Below are positions 17,355-27,890 of a DNA stretch of 64,000 nucleotides, piece by piece. Under the pieces are notes generated by a model. That model searched no databases and was not told the DNA's origin. It saw only the letters and a program-made list of their open reading frames with translations. This stretch comes from Rhodospirillaceae bacterium UBA1479. Its GTDB lineage: Bacteria; Pseudomonadota; Alphaproteobacteria; Rhodospirillales; Casp-alpha2. The DNA is taken from assembly GCA_002325375.1 (NCBI GenBank), contig DCRZ01000012.1:176780-240779 (forward strand), written 5' to 3'. Position 1 is the first letter of the stretch, and each line of letters starts with the position of its first letter. The position numbers were made by a program, and so were the translations under genes.

Positions 17355-17367
17355 GACATAATATGTC
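17355..17367 (-). promoter_or_regulatory. Palindrome overlapping a -10-like element before the DUF3500 gene
   Basis: GACATAATATGTC is a perfect 6-1-6 palindrome. On the minus strand it contains TATTAT (17363-17358), which would place a transcript start only about 3 nt before the ATG at 17348. No convincing -35 is present. Confidence 0.4.
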
Positions 17368-17628
17368 CTGTCTGATACCGCAATCGGCGCCGCGATCCGG
17401 CATCGGCAGGCAATGCGTGTCGATACGGCCCGGCGTCTGAACGTCCGGCGGCCGGGCTTCATCATCACAATCCCGCCAGATCGCCGCCTGATGGCGCCCT
17501 TCGCCTTGATCGAGCGCCCCGCGGTCCCTATCGTCGTGCCTCAAGGGGGGCGGCATCTTGGATCGCCGAACCGGCCGGGGCGACCCCCTGCCGGGGCCGT
17601 AACGGCGGGCCGATTGGGAGGACATTAT

Positions 17629-18597
17629 ATGACCGACAAGGTTAAATTCGGCATTCGCCTGACCGTGCAGGGCGAAATGGGGGCGACGTCGTCCGGTTTC
17701 GAATACGCGTTGGAGATGGCCCGCGTGGCCGAGGATCTGGGCTTCGATTCCGTCTGGATCCCCGACCATGTGGAGAACGCGCATCTCGACCGGTCCAAGC
17801 CGATCCTGGAATACTGGACCGTCATGACCGCCATCGGCGCCCTGACCAAGCGCGTGCGCCTGGGCGGCCATTCCATCAACAACACCTTTCGCCATCCGGG
17901 CCTGACGACCAAGATCGCCTGCACCCTGGACCACATCACCGGCGGGCGCGTGATCCTGGCCCCCGGGTCCGGCTGGTTCGCCGCCGAGGCCAAGTCCTAC
18001 GGCTTCGACGAATGGTCCGACGACGGGCTGGAGCGCATCGCAAGGCTGGACGAAGGCCTGGCCATCTACCGCGGCCTGATCGAATGCGAAGATGCCAACG
18101 GGTTTTCCTTCGACGGCCGATTCTATCAGCTGAAAGACGCGTTCTGTCATCCCAAGCCGCCGCAGAAGCCCTATCCGCCGATCTGGATCGCCGGCGATTC
18201 ACCGCCAACCCAGGAATTGATGAAAAAGCACGGCGACGTGTGGTTCATGTATTCCAAGGCCCCCGCCGTGGTGAAGGGCTTGGTCGACGGCATGAAGGCG
18301 GAACTGACCGAGCGGCCGTTCGAGGTCGCGATCTCCGCCGTCGGCCTGGCCGACAAGGGACCCGAGGAGACCCGCAAGTGGGCCGAGATGTACGCGGAGG
18401 AGCGCAAGCACCGCTTCCCCATCCCGCCCACGGTCGACGACGTCATGGAATCGAACCTGATCGGCGACGTCGCCCAGGTCCGCGACCGCATCGATCAATG
18501 GATCGACGCCGGCGTCAATCACATCGTGTTCCAGCCCATGCCACCCATGGAGGGCACGCGGTTCTTCGGCGAAAAGATCATCCACCACTATATGTAA
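17629..18597 (+). CDS. LLM-class flavin-dependent oxidoreductase
   Basis: Luciferase-like monooxygenase family, TIM barrel, 322 residues; such enzymes use F420 or FMN. Seen: FGIRLTVQGEMG, ARVAEDLGFDSVWIPDHV, KRVRLGGHSINNTFRHPGLTTKIACTLDHITGGRVILAPGSGW (family hallmark), and FQPMPPMEGTRFFGEKI at the C-terminus. The ATG at 17629 follows GGGAGGA by 6 nt, and the family alignment begins there, so the longer frame to 17413 is not used. No F420-synthesis gene is in the window, so FMN use is equally possible. The substrate cannot be told from sequence. Confidence 0.85.
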   Translation: MTDKVKFGIRLTVQGEMGATSSGFEYALEMARVAEDLGFDSVWIPDHVENAHLDRSKPILEYWTVMTAIGALTKRVRLGGHSINNTFRHPGLTTKIACTLDHITGGRVILAPGSGWFAAEAKSYGFDEWSDDGLERIARLDEGLAIYRGLIECEDANGFSFDGRFYQLKDAFCHPKPPQKPYPPIWIAGDSPPTQELMKKHGDVWFMYSKAPAVVKGLVDGMKAELTERPFEVAISAVGLADKGPEETRKWAEMYAEERKHRFPIPPTVDDVMESNLIGDVAQVRDRIDQWIDAGVNHIVFQPMPPMEGTRFFGEKIIHHYM

Positions 18598-18633
18598 TCC
18601 GCGGCGCGGTGGCGCGGGCAATTGGCGCTGCGG

Positions 18634-21177
18634 CTACTGTCCGGCGTCTGCGCCGGCGTCGCCGACCGTGCGGCTTTTGGGAAAGCGCACGGTAACCGTC
18701 GTGCCCTGGCCCGGGGCGCTGTCGATCTCCAGGCTGCCGCCGTGTTCCTCGGTCAAGGAATGAACCAGCGACAGGCCGAGCCCGAAGCCCTCATGGGCGC
18801 GGGTGAAGGCGCGATGGGCCTGGCCGAACGGCATCAGCACCTTGGGAATGTCCTTGGGATCGATGCCAATGCCGGTATCGCTCACGATGAGGGCATGGCC
18901 CGCGTCCACCGACCATGCCACCTCGACCCGCACATGGCCGCCCTGTTCCGTGAATTTCACGGCGTTGGTCACCAAGTTGAGCAAAATCTGCTTGATGCGC
19001 GTGACGTCCGCCATGATCATCGGCAAGCCCGGCTTCACCTGTTTGACCAAGGCAATCTCCTTGGCTTCGGCCCGCTGTTCGACCATGGCCGCGCATTCCT
19101 CGACGGCGCGGGCCAGGTCGACCGGCTCCTCGTGCAGCGACATGGCCCCGGCCTCGATCCGCGACACGTCGAGAACGTCATTGATCAGCGCCAAAAGGTG
19201 GCGGCCCGAGCGGATGATGTCCTCGGCGTATTCCCGGTAGCGGGGCGCGCCGAGCGGGCCGAACACCTCGGCCGCGAGGATTTCCGAAAACCCGATGATG
19301 CCATTGAGCGGCGTGCGGAATTCGTGGCTGACGTTGGCCAGGAAATCGGTCTTGGCGCGGCTTGCCTGGTCCGCCAATTCCTGAGCCCGGCGCCGGACAG
19401 AGATTTCCTGGCGCAGTTCCTTGGTCCGTTCGTCGACCCGGCGTTCCAGGTCCTCCTTTGCGCGCACCAGGGCACGTTCGGCCGCGCGGGTCGCCGTGAT
19501 GTCGGTGCCCGCACCGCGATAGCCGATAAAGACCCCCGTCACGTCGAACACGGGGCGGCCGCTGAGACGCACGGAAATCTCCACCCCCGACTTGCTGTAC
19601 AAGGCGTATTCGAAGTTTCGGAACGGGCGATGGGCCTCCATGTCGGCGCGATGATCGGCGAAGCGCGCGCGCTCGTCGGCATCCATATTGCCGGCGAATT
19701 CCCAGCGCGTCTTGCCGAGGACGTCGCTGCGGTCCAGACCGGTAATCTGGAAAAAGCGGTCGGAGATATAAGTGAAGCGCAGATCCTGGTCCATTTCCCA
19801 GAACCAGTCCGAGGCCGATTCCGCGATATCACGTAGACGTTCCTCGCTTTCCCGCCATGAGGTTTCCGCGATTTCGCGCACGCGGATCTCGCTGCGCAGT
19901 TCGCGGGTCCGGTCAGCGATCAGTTTTTCCAACTCCTCGTGAGAGCGGCGCAGAACCTCCTCAGCCTCTTTCTGCTTCGAGATGTCGGTGACCGCCGTAC
20001 CAAGCGCGACCATCTGTCCGGCGCCGTCGGTAATGGGGAATTTGGCGACCAGAACATGACGCATGACCCCATCGCGGAACGGGCCGTAGCGTTCCCGGTA
20101 GACCGGCGTCCCCTGGTCGATCACCTCGGCATCCTGTTCGCGGACAAAATCCGATGTGCCGCCACGGTCGCCATGAACCTCGTTCTCGGTCTTGCCGATA
20201 ACCTCGGGCATCGATTTTTGGGCCCATTCGCAGAACGTCCGGTTGACCCGCAGATAACGCCCGGACAGGTCCTTGATGTTGAGGGACGACGGCACGTTTT
20301 CAATCAAGGCCGCCGCCATGGCCTCGCTGGCGCGCAGCGCTTCGTGACGCGACAGGAACATGCCCGCCAGCAGCGATATGAGGAGAACCGCCGGCAGGCC
20401 GACCGCCAGCACCGCGACATGGGTATTGCCGATCTGCATCGCGAGTACCGTCACCGCCGGCCGCAGGGTCACCGTCCATTCCCGGCCCAGCACACGAACG
20501 TCCGTGGCGGCGAAAACTCGGGCTGCCGCCTTGTCGGTGGCGACGCCCGCGGTGTGAATCAGGCGCCCACCGTATCGGACCTCGACCCGGAAACGATCCG
20601 TGATGCCCTTGCCCAAGGCGCGGTCGATGATCGGTGCCGTATGGAACGCTACGTTAACGTAGCCGACCCGTCGGCCCGCTGAAGTGAGCGGCGATAGGTT
20701 CACGAACCCGTTGGCGCCGTCTGGAAAATCATAAGGCGGGCTGGACGCCGCGGCACCGTTGCTGGAGACGTGATCATAGGTTTCGCGCGCCCCCGGATCA
20801 CCGCGCAAGGAGCCGCCGAGGCGGTCCGCACCGATGGTTTCCGGCTCGATCCAGGTGAACCGCCCATCGGCGTCAAGCCGCGAGATGAAGCGAATCCCCG
20901 AATAGGTGCCGAGCAATGCCCGGGCGTGCCGCCGGAATTGCTGTTCGGTCGATATGTCGCCGTCGTGCCACAGTTGCTGCAGATACCGGCCGACGCTGAG
21001 CCGTGCGCTGACCAGGAGTTCGATCTGATACGCCGCCTGTTGAGACTTGCGGGCCGTGGTTTCACGGGCCTGCTCGACGTTGCGCTGATAAACGGTGTGC
21101 GATGCGTAAACCAACACCGCTCCCAAGGAAAGCCCGAGGAACGTGGCCGTCAGAAATTGACGTGTCGGGGCCTTCAT
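18634..21177 (-). CDS. Sensor histidine kinase with CHASE and two PAS domains
   Basis: Inner-membrane sensor of 847 residues. Order: TM1 about 8-28; periplasmic CHASE domain about 45-240; TM2 about 252-275; PAS about 286-400; PAS/PAC about 445-560; coiled coil; HisKA with FLANVSHEFRTPLNG (phospho-acceptor H618); and HATPase with NLVTNAVKFTEQGG (N box), VSDTGIGID (G1) and HEGFGLGLSLVHSL (G2). No receiver domain is present, so a separate response regulator is needed; none is encoded in this window. CHASE domains usually sense small extracellular molecules. It ends 36 bp from the LLM gene, convergently. Confidence 0.93.
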   Translation of the reverse strand: MKAPTRQFLTATFLGLSLGAVLVYASHTVYQRNVEQARETTARKSQQAAYQIELLVSARLSVGRYLQQLWHDGDISTEQQFRRHARALLGTYSGIRFISRLDADGRFTWIEPETIGADRLGGSLRGDPGARETYDHVSSNGAAASSPPYDFPDGANGFVNLSPLTSAGRRVGYVNVAFHTAPIIDRALGKGITDRFRVEVRYGGRLIHTAGVATDKAAARVFAATDVRVLGREWTVTLRPAVTVLAMQIGNTHVAVLAVGLPAVLLISLLAGMFLSRHEALRASEAMAAALIENVPSSLNIKDLSGRYLRVNRTFCEWAQKSMPEVIGKTENEVHGDRGGTSDFVREQDAEVIDQGTPVYRERYGPFRDGVMRHVLVAKFPITDGAGQMVALGTAVTDISKQKEAEEVLRRSHEELEKLIADRTRELRSEIRVREIAETSWRESEERLRDIAESASDWFWEMDQDLRFTYISDRFFQITGLDRSDVLGKTRWEFAGNMDADERARFADHRADMEAHRPFRNFEYALYSKSGVEISVRLSGRPVFDVTGVFIGYRGAGTDITATRAAERALVRAKEDLERRVDERTKELRQEISVRRRAQELADQASRAKTDFLANVSHEFRTPLNGIIGFSEILAAEVFGPLGAPRYREYAEDIIRSGRHLLALINDVLDVSRIEAGAMSLHEEPVDLARAVEECAAMVEQRAEAKEIALVKQVKPGLPMIMADVTRIKQILLNLVTNAVKFTEQGGHVRVEVAWSVDAGHALIVSDTGIGIDPKDIPKVLMPFGQAHRAFTRAHEGFGLGLSLVHSLTEEHGGSLEIDSAPGQGTTVTVRFPKSRTVGDAGADAGQ

Positions 21178-21280
21178 GCCGCCATATCAACGGCCATGAG
21201 GTGATTCGCGGTGTTCTGTGTCATGGGCGCTCCCAGGTCGTCCGCGCCGATTTTACAGGCCTGCCGGTATTTTTCATCGC

Positions 21281-22165
21281 TTACTTTGGTCCAGGAAGAT
21301 GGGCAGCCGCGAAGCGCCGCAGTTCATCGATCAGGCCGGTGATTACGGTTTTCATGTCGGCATAGCCTGCGGATTTCTCGATCTTCCGTTCGTCCATGTA
21401 AAGGCGCCGGTTGATTTCGATCTGCAGGCTGTGCCGTCCCCGGGCCGGGTCGCCGGCCAGACGGACGATCTCCACCCCCTTGTACCAATGATCGACCCGC
21501 ACATCGTAGCCGCGGGCGGACAGATAGTTGCGGACGCAATCGATCAAGGCGGGCCCGGTGGTCGTGCCGTCGCGCGTGCCGAGCACGAAATCGGGGCGCA
21601 CCGCGCCCTCCGGTTCCGCCGACATGGCCGTCGCCACGGCCGGCATGGAATGGCAGTTGATGTGGTAGTAACCGCCGAACCGCCCCGCCGCCCAATCCAG
21701 CATGCGCCCAAGCGCCGCGTGATAGGGCCGATGGTAATCGTCAATCCGCGCCCGCAGGTCGGCGGCGGCGATCTTGCCGTCATAGACCGGCAGGCCCGGC
21801 GGCCGGCGCATCCAGACAAGCCCCTGCCCCAGCCTGGCCTTCGGCCCCGGCTGCAACGGCGGGCCGTCCCAGGGGCCGTCGACATGGGCCGGATCCATAT
21901 CCGTCTCGTTGCGGTTGGGATCGACGTAAAGCCGGGGGAACAAGGCTTCCAGCAGCGCCGCCCCCTTCCCCGGAGCCGCCGCGAAAAGATCATCGACGAA
22001 AGCATCCTCGGCCGGGCGCAGGGCCGCGATCGCCACGGCGGGGCGGAAGCCTTCGGGATAGATCGATCCGCTATGGGGGGAATCGAAAACCAAGGGGACC
22101 GCTGGTTCCGCCGCCGCGTGCAGACGCAGCACGCCGGGAACGTCCAGCTCCGGAAGCGCCGTCAT
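21281..22165 (-). CDS. N-formylglutamate amidohydrolase family protein
   Basis: A 294-residue protein of the N-formylglutamate amidohydrolase (FGase) family, zinc enzymes that hydrolyse N-formyl-L-glutamate to glutamate and formate. Seen: VFDSPHSGSIYP at the N-terminus, EDAFVDDLF, YVDPNRNETDMDP, YYHINCHSMP and SLQIEINRRLYMDE, the usual ligand and active-site regions. Its start overlaps the stop of the upstream ABC ATPase gene by 4 bp (ATGA), so it is the last gene of the importer operon rather than of a histidine-use (hut) operon; no hutH, hutU or hutI lies nearby. The true substrate may be another N-acyl amino acid. Confidence 0.88.
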   Translation of the reverse strand: MTALPELDVPGVLRLHAAAEPAVPLVFDSPHSGSIYPEGFRPAVAIAALRPAEDAFVDDLFAAAPGKGAALLEALFPRLYVDPNRNETDMDPAHVDGPWDGPPLQPGPKARLGQGLVWMRRPPGLPVYDGKIAAADLRARIDDYHRPYHAALGRMLDWAAGRFGGYYHINCHSMPAVATAMSAEPEGAVRPDFVLGTRDGTTTGPALIDCVRNYLSARGYDVRVDHWYKGVEIVRLAGDPARGRHSLQIEINRRLYMDERKIEKSAGYADMKTVITGLIDELRRFAAAHLPGPK

Positions 22166-23153
22166 GGGCTGTCGTTCAAATGACAGGCGGCGATGCGACC
22201 GGGCGCGATTTCACGGAGTTTAGGCCGCTCTTCCCGGCAGCGCGCCGTGGCGTGCGGGCAGCGCGGATGGAAATGACAGCCCGGGGGCGGGTCGAGCGGC
22301 GACGGGATTTCGCCCGAGATCGGCTGATAATCAAGCCCGCGGATGTCGAGGCGCGGGACCTCGTTCAACAGCGCTTGGGTATAGGGATGATTGGGGCTGG
22401 CGAAAATGTCTTCCGTCGACGCCATCTCGACGACCCGGCCCAGGTACATGATGACGACCCGGTCGGAAATATGTTCGACCACCGAAAGATCATGGCTGAT
22501 GAACAGATAGGTCAGGTCCAAATCTTCGCGCAGGTCCATGAACAGGTTGATGACCTGGGCCTGGATGGAGACGTCCAGCGCCGCGATGGCTTCGTCGCAA
22601 ACCAGGAATTCCGGGTTCACGGCAAGGGCGCGGGCGATGCCGATGCGCTGACGCTGGCCGCCCGAGAACTGGTGCGGATAACGCCGGCGATAGTCCGGGT
22701 CGAGCCCGACCCGCCGCATGACCTCGGCCACGTAATCGGCGGCCCCGGCCTTGGCGACGATGCCGTGACGCACGGGGGCCTCGCCGATGATGTCCTGCAC
22801 CCGCATGCGCGGATTGAGGCTGGCGAAGGGGTCTTGAAAAATCATCTGGATGGCGAGCGCGGTCTTGTGCCCGGCGTCCTTGTCCATGGCGGAGACCAGA
22901 TTGCCCTTGTAGTGGATCGCCCCCGCGGTCGGCTCCAGAATGCCGGCGACCATGCGCCCGAGGGTCGACTTGCCGCAGCCGGATTCCCCGACCAGGCCGA
23001 CGACCTCGCCCTTGGCGATCTTCAGCGACACGCCGTCGACGGCGTGTACGACCTCTTCCGTGACCTTGGCGCCGAGATAGCGCGCAAGCTTGGCCGCCGC
23101 GTCCAGATGCTTCACGAAGTTCTTGGTGACGTCCGTCAATTCAAGGATCGCGG

Positions 23154-23157
<4 letters not shown>
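22162..23157 (-). CDS. Peptide-type ABC transporter ATP-binding protein (DppF/OppF-like)
   Basis: Second ATPase of a peptide/nickel-class importer, 331 residues. Walker A GESGCGKST, signature QFSGGQRQRIGIARAL, Walker B FLVCDEAIAALDVS and the switch histidine in FISHDLSVVEH are all present. The C-terminal oligopeptide-transporter extension PPPGCHFHPRCPHATARC has the cysteines that hold a 4Fe-4S cluster in some members. Walker B reads DEAIAALD where the family usually has DEPTSALD. It overlaps dppD by 4 bp and the FGase gene by 4 bp, so translation of the three is coupled. Confidence 0.93.
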
Positions 23158-24149
<992 letters not shown>

Positions 24150-24166
24150 GGTCTGCTATCGCGTCC

Positions 24167-25084
24167 TTATTTCTGCAAACGCGGGTTGAGCACGTCACGC
24201 AGCTGGTCCCCCACCAGATTGATGGCGACGATGGTGACAAGCAGCGCCACCCCGGGGAAGAAGCTGATCCAGTACAGGCCCGACAACATGAAATCGAACC
24301 CGTTGGAGATCAGCAGGCCCAGGGACGGCTCCGAAATCGGCAGGCCGACGCCAAGAAAACTGAGCGTCGCCTCCAGCGAAATCGCATGCGCCGTCTGGAT
24401 CGTGCCGACCACGATCAAGGGCGGCAGGCAGTTGGGGAACAGGTGGCGGAACACGATCCGGTTATGGCCGAGGGCAAGGCACTGCGCCGCCTCGATATAT
24501 TCCTTGTTGCGCTCCACCAGGGCCGAGCCGCGCACGGTGCGCGCATAATAGGCCCATTGCGCGATGACCAGCGCGATGGTGATCTTGTCCACGCCCTTGC
24601 CCAGAATGGCGAGCAGAATCAGCGCGATGAGGATCGCCGGGAACGACAATTGTATATCGACCACGCGCATGATGAAGGCATCGACCCGGCCGCCGAAATA
24701 GGCCGCCGCCAGCCCCACCGCCGTGCCGATGCACAGCGCGAACACCCCCGACATCACGCCGACGCCGAGCGAGATACGCAGCCCGTAGATGATCGCCGAG
24801 ACCAGATCGCGCCCGGCCCCGTCCGTGCCCAGCCAATAGGTCAGCCCGTCCATGGACTGACTGCCCGGCTTCAGCTTGCCGTCGAGGATGCTGACGCTGG
24901 CCAGATCGTAAGGATCCGTCGGCGCGACCCAGGGGGCGAACAGGGCGAGCAGAATGATCGCCACCAACACCGCCAGCGCCGCCGTGGCGATGCGGCTGTC
25001 GGCGTAATCGCGGCAGAACCGGCGGAACGGTGTTTCCACCTTGCCCGCGTCGGCGGGGGCCGGCGGTGCGGCGGCGTCGCTCAT
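24167..25084 (-). CDS. Peptide-type ABC transporter permease (DppC/OppC-like)
   Basis: A 305-residue inner-membrane permease with the N-terminal OppC-type segment (DSRIATAALAVLVAIILLALFAPW) and about six spans. The EAA loop appears as EAAQCLALGHNRIVFRHLFPN, which contacts the ATPases. LGTDGAGRDLVSAIIYGLRISLGVG is typical of DppC. It overlaps the upstream permease gene by 4 bp. Confidence 0.92.
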   Translation of the reverse strand: MSDAAAPPAPADAGKVETPFRRFCRDYADSRIATAALAVLVAIILLALFAPWVAPTDPYDLASVSILDGKLKPGSQSMDGLTYWLGTDGAGRDLVSAIIYGLRISLGVGVMSGVFALCIGTAVGLAAAYFGGRVDAFIMRVVDIQLSFPAILIALILLAILGKGVDKITIALVIAQWAYYARTVRGSALVERNKEYIEAAQCLALGHNRIVFRHLFPNCLPPLIVVGTIQTAHAISLEATLSFLGVGLPISEPSLGLLISNGFDFMLSGLYWISFFPGVALLVTIVAINLVGDQLRDVLNPRLQK

Positions 25085-26058
25085 GATTTCATTTCCGACA
25101 GGCGGACCCGCGGGTCCAGGATGGAATACAGAACGTCGACCACCAGATTGATGATGACGAAGATAAGCACGATGATCATCAGGTAGGCGACGATCACCGG
25201 ACGGTCGAGGGACTGGATCGAATCGATGATCAGCTTGCCCATGCCGGGCCAGGCGAAGACCGTTTCCGTGACCACGGAAAACGCGATCAGGCCGCCGAAT
25301 TCAAGACCCAGAACGGTGACCACGGGAATCATGATGTTCTTCATCAAATGCACCAGGACGATGCGGCTGTTGCGCAGCCCCTTGGCGCGGGCGAACTTGA
25401 TGTAGTCCTGGTGAACGACTTCGCGCGTGCCGGCGCGGGCCAGGCGGATGACCAGCGATATCTTGAACAGCGCCAGGTTGAGCGCCGGCAGGAACAGGTG
25501 CGCCAACCCGTCCAAGGTCAGGAAACTGACATCAATGCCGAGCAACGGCACCGTATCGCCACGCCCCGTCGAAGGCAGCCAGCCGAGGATCACCGCGAAC
25601 ACCATGATGAACATCAACCCGACCCAGAAGGTCGGCAGCGAGAACCCCAGGATCGACCCCGCCATGATCGATTTGGACGCGACGGTATCCGGTTTCAGCC
25701 CCGCATAGACGCCGAGCGGTATGCCGATGACGATCGCCAGCAGCAGAGCCGCCAGCGCCAGTTCGAAGGTCGCGGGGATGCGGTGGACGATGATTTCCAG
25801 GGCCGGTTCGCCATAGACGAACGACTTGCCCAGGTTGCCCTCAAGCGCGCCGGCGACGAACCGCCCGTACTGCACGTACCAGGGTTTATCGAGGCCCATG
25901 GAGCGGATGACTTTTTCCCGCTCCTCCTGCGTCGCCTCGTCGGACACCATCATCTCGACCGGGTCGCCGACGATGTTGACCCCGCCGAACACGATGAACG
26001 ACATCACCATGACGACGGCAAGGCTCTGCAAAATCCGGCGGATGATGAAAACGGTCAT
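25081..26058 (-). CDS. Peptide-type ABC transporter permease (DppB/OppB-like)
   Basis: A 325-residue permease. The N-terminal RRILQSLAVVMVMSFIVFGG is the first span of the DppB class; PWYVQYGRFVAGALEGNLGKS and the EAA loop HQDYIKFARAKGLRNSRIVLVHLMKN follow. LIAFSVVTETVFAWPGMGKLIIDSI is the usual last-loop motif. It is about 65 bp after the binding-protein gene and overlaps dppC by 4 bp. Confidence 0.92.
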   Translation of the reverse strand: MTVFIIRRILQSLAVVMVMSFIVFGGVNIVGDPVEMMVSDEATQEEREKVIRSMGLDKPWYVQYGRFVAGALEGNLGKSFVYGEPALEIIVHRIPATFELALAALLLAIVIGIPLGVYAGLKPDTVASKSIMAGSILGFSLPTFWVGLMFIMVFAVILGWLPSTGRGDTVPLLGIDVSFLTLDGLAHLFLPALNLALFKISLVIRLARAGTREVVHQDYIKFARAKGLRNSRIVLVHLMKNIMIPVVTVLGLEFGGLIAFSVVTETVFAWPGMGKLIIDSIQSLDRPVIVAYLMIIVLIFVIINLVVDVLYSILDPRVRLSEMKS

Positions 26059-26123
26059 GGATTGCCCCCCAGCCGGATGGGGGGCGGCGCGTCGCTGGCC
26101 GCCCCCTTGTTCCGGCGGCGCCC

Positions 26124-27719
26124 CTACTCGGGCTGGATGTCGTAGGCGACCGTGCGCTCGTCCGTGCGCGCCAGGTACTTGAGGCCCTTCTTCGCGGCCC
26201 AGGTGTTGACCTGGTAGTGCAGCGGGATCAGGCCCATGTCTTCGCCGATGGCGATTTCCGTGGCCTGGGCCAGCAACGCCGCCCGCTTGGTATCATCGAC
26301 CGTGGCCAGGGCCTGGTTCAGGACGGCTTCCATCTTGGCGCTGGAATACAGGCCGCGGTTGGACGACCCGTTGCCCTTTTCCTTGTCATAGGTGGTGAGC
26401 AAGGAGCGCAGCGGCGACGAGGCCTCGCCCGTGCCCGAGCCCCAGCCGACCAGCAGGAACGAAAATTCCGGCGGCTTGGCCGGCCCGCCGTTCTTGCCGC
26501 GTTTGAAGAACACGCTTTTCGGCATGGTATCCGGGGTCGTCATGATGCCGATGCGCGACAGCATCTGGGCCACCGCCTCGACGATCTTGGCGTCGTTGAT
26601 ATAGCGGTCGTTGGGGCCGTGCAGCGTCGCCTGGAAGCCGTTGGGATAGCCCGCCTCCGCCAACAAGGCCTTGGCGGCCTTGGGGTCGTAATTGTCGGGC
26701 TTCAGCTTGTCGGACACGCCGAAGAAACCCTCGGGCAGAAGCTGTCCGGCCTTCACGGCGATGCCTTCCATGACCCGCTCGATGATCAGGTCGCGGTTGA
26801 TGGCCATGGAAATCGCCTTGCGCACGCGCACGTCCTTGAACGGGTTCTTGATTTCCTCGCCGTTCGGGCCCTTGGCGAAGGGCGTGACGTCCCGATACTG
26901 GTCCAGGTGCAGATAGATCACCCGGTTGGAGATGCCCTGGCTGAGAGAGATCTTGTCGTTCTTCTTGAGTCCCGCCACGTCGATCGTCGGCACCTGGTCG
27001 ATGAAGTCCACGTCGCCGGCCAGAAGGGCCGCCAGACGCGACGGCGCCGACTTGATCGGCTTGATCACGACGGATTTCCAATGGGGCTTCTTGCCCCAAT
27101 AATCCTCGTTGCGTTCGAACTCCAGAACCTCGCCCTTGATCCACTTGACGAACTTGTAGGGGCCCGTGCCGGCGGCCTGGCTGCCGTTGTTGAAGTCGCC
27201 TTCCCAGTGGCCCTTCGCCTTGTCGGAAACGATGTGCACGTTCGACAGGTCGACCGCCATTAGGGGATAGGGCTCCGGCGTCTTGACGCGCAGCGTGTAG
27301 TCGTCGACGCGCTCATAGGTCTTGCCGCCGCTATGGCTGAAGACCTTGAAGCTGGACTTGGCGTTCGGGTGGGCCGCCGCGCGCTCCATGGAAAAGATCA
27401 CGTCGTCGACGTTGAATTCCGATCCGTCGTGGAACTTCACGCCCTTCCGCAGCTTGAATTCCCAGGTCGTGTCGTCGACCGGCTTCCATTCCGTGGCCAG
27501 ACCGGGCAGCAGGCGCTGCTTGTGGTCCTGTTCCATCAGGCGGGAAAAGATGTGCTGGGCGATCTGATTGTTCGGACCCAGGTTGTGATAGTGCGGGTCG
27601 ATCGAGGTCGGCTCCGTGCCGAGCCCGATGGTGATGGCCTGGGCCTGCGCGGCCGTGCCGGCGGCGAAGGTCAGGCACAGGCCCGCCGCCGCCGCGATCA
27701 TTGATTTACGGAAATACAT
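26124..27719 (-). CDS. Peptide-type ABC transporter substrate-binding protein (SBP family 5)
   Basis: Periplasmic binding protein of the DppA/OppA class, 531 residues from the ATG at 27719. A signal peptide MYFRKSMIAAAAGLCLTFAAGTAAQAQA is cut after AQA. The mature part has the family's GTEPTSIDPHYHNLGPNNQIAQHIFSRLME, WEFKLRKGVKFHDGSEFNVDDVIFS and GTGPYKFVKWIKGEVLEFERN segments. It is the first gene of the importer operon. The ligand cannot be read from the sequence, but the linked deacylase-like genes suggest N-acyl amino acids or peptides. Confidence 0.92.
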   Translation of the reverse strand: MYFRKSMIAAAAGLCLTFAAGTAAQAQAITIGLGTEPTSIDPHYHNLGPNNQIAQHIFSRLMEQDHKQRLLPGLATEWKPVDDTTWEFKLRKGVKFHDGSEFNVDDVIFSMERAAAHPNAKSSFKVFSHSGGKTYERVDDYTLRVKTPEPYPLMAVDLSNVHIVSDKAKGHWEGDFNNGSQAAGTGPYKFVKWIKGEVLEFERNEDYWGKKPHWKSVVIKPIKSAPSRLAALLAGDVDFIDQVPTIDVAGLKKNDKISLSQGISNRVIYLHLDQYRDVTPFAKGPNGEEIKNPFKDVRVRKAISMAINRDLIIERVMEGIAVKAGQLLPEGFFGVSDKLKPDNYDPKAAKALLAEAGYPNGFQATLHGPNDRYINDAKIVEAVAQMLSRIGIMTTPDTMPKSVFFKRGKNGGPAKPPEFSFLLVGWGSGTGEASSPLRSLLTTYDKEKGNGSSNRGLYSSAKMEAVLNQALATVDDTKRAALLAQATEIAIGEDMGLIPLHYQVNTWAAKKGLKYLARTDERTVAYDIQPE

Positions 27720-27890
27720 TTCGATTAGGCTCCCTGCATAATCCGGGTCATTGCGCCCGGTCTTGGAAATCATGTTGCATCAAACCTGCGCCGCCGACAA
27801 GCACCGCCGCCGGGTGGTGTTCGGGGCTTGACCTGGGAAAGCTTTGATCGTTCGATATGACCCCATTTCCCGCCGACAAGGACCACCATA

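Noticed and set aside
27828..27851. TTGACC as promoter for the aspartoacylase-like gene
   Set aside because: The -35 is good but no acceptable -10 lies at 16-18 bp (TTCGAT only), so it is not listed.
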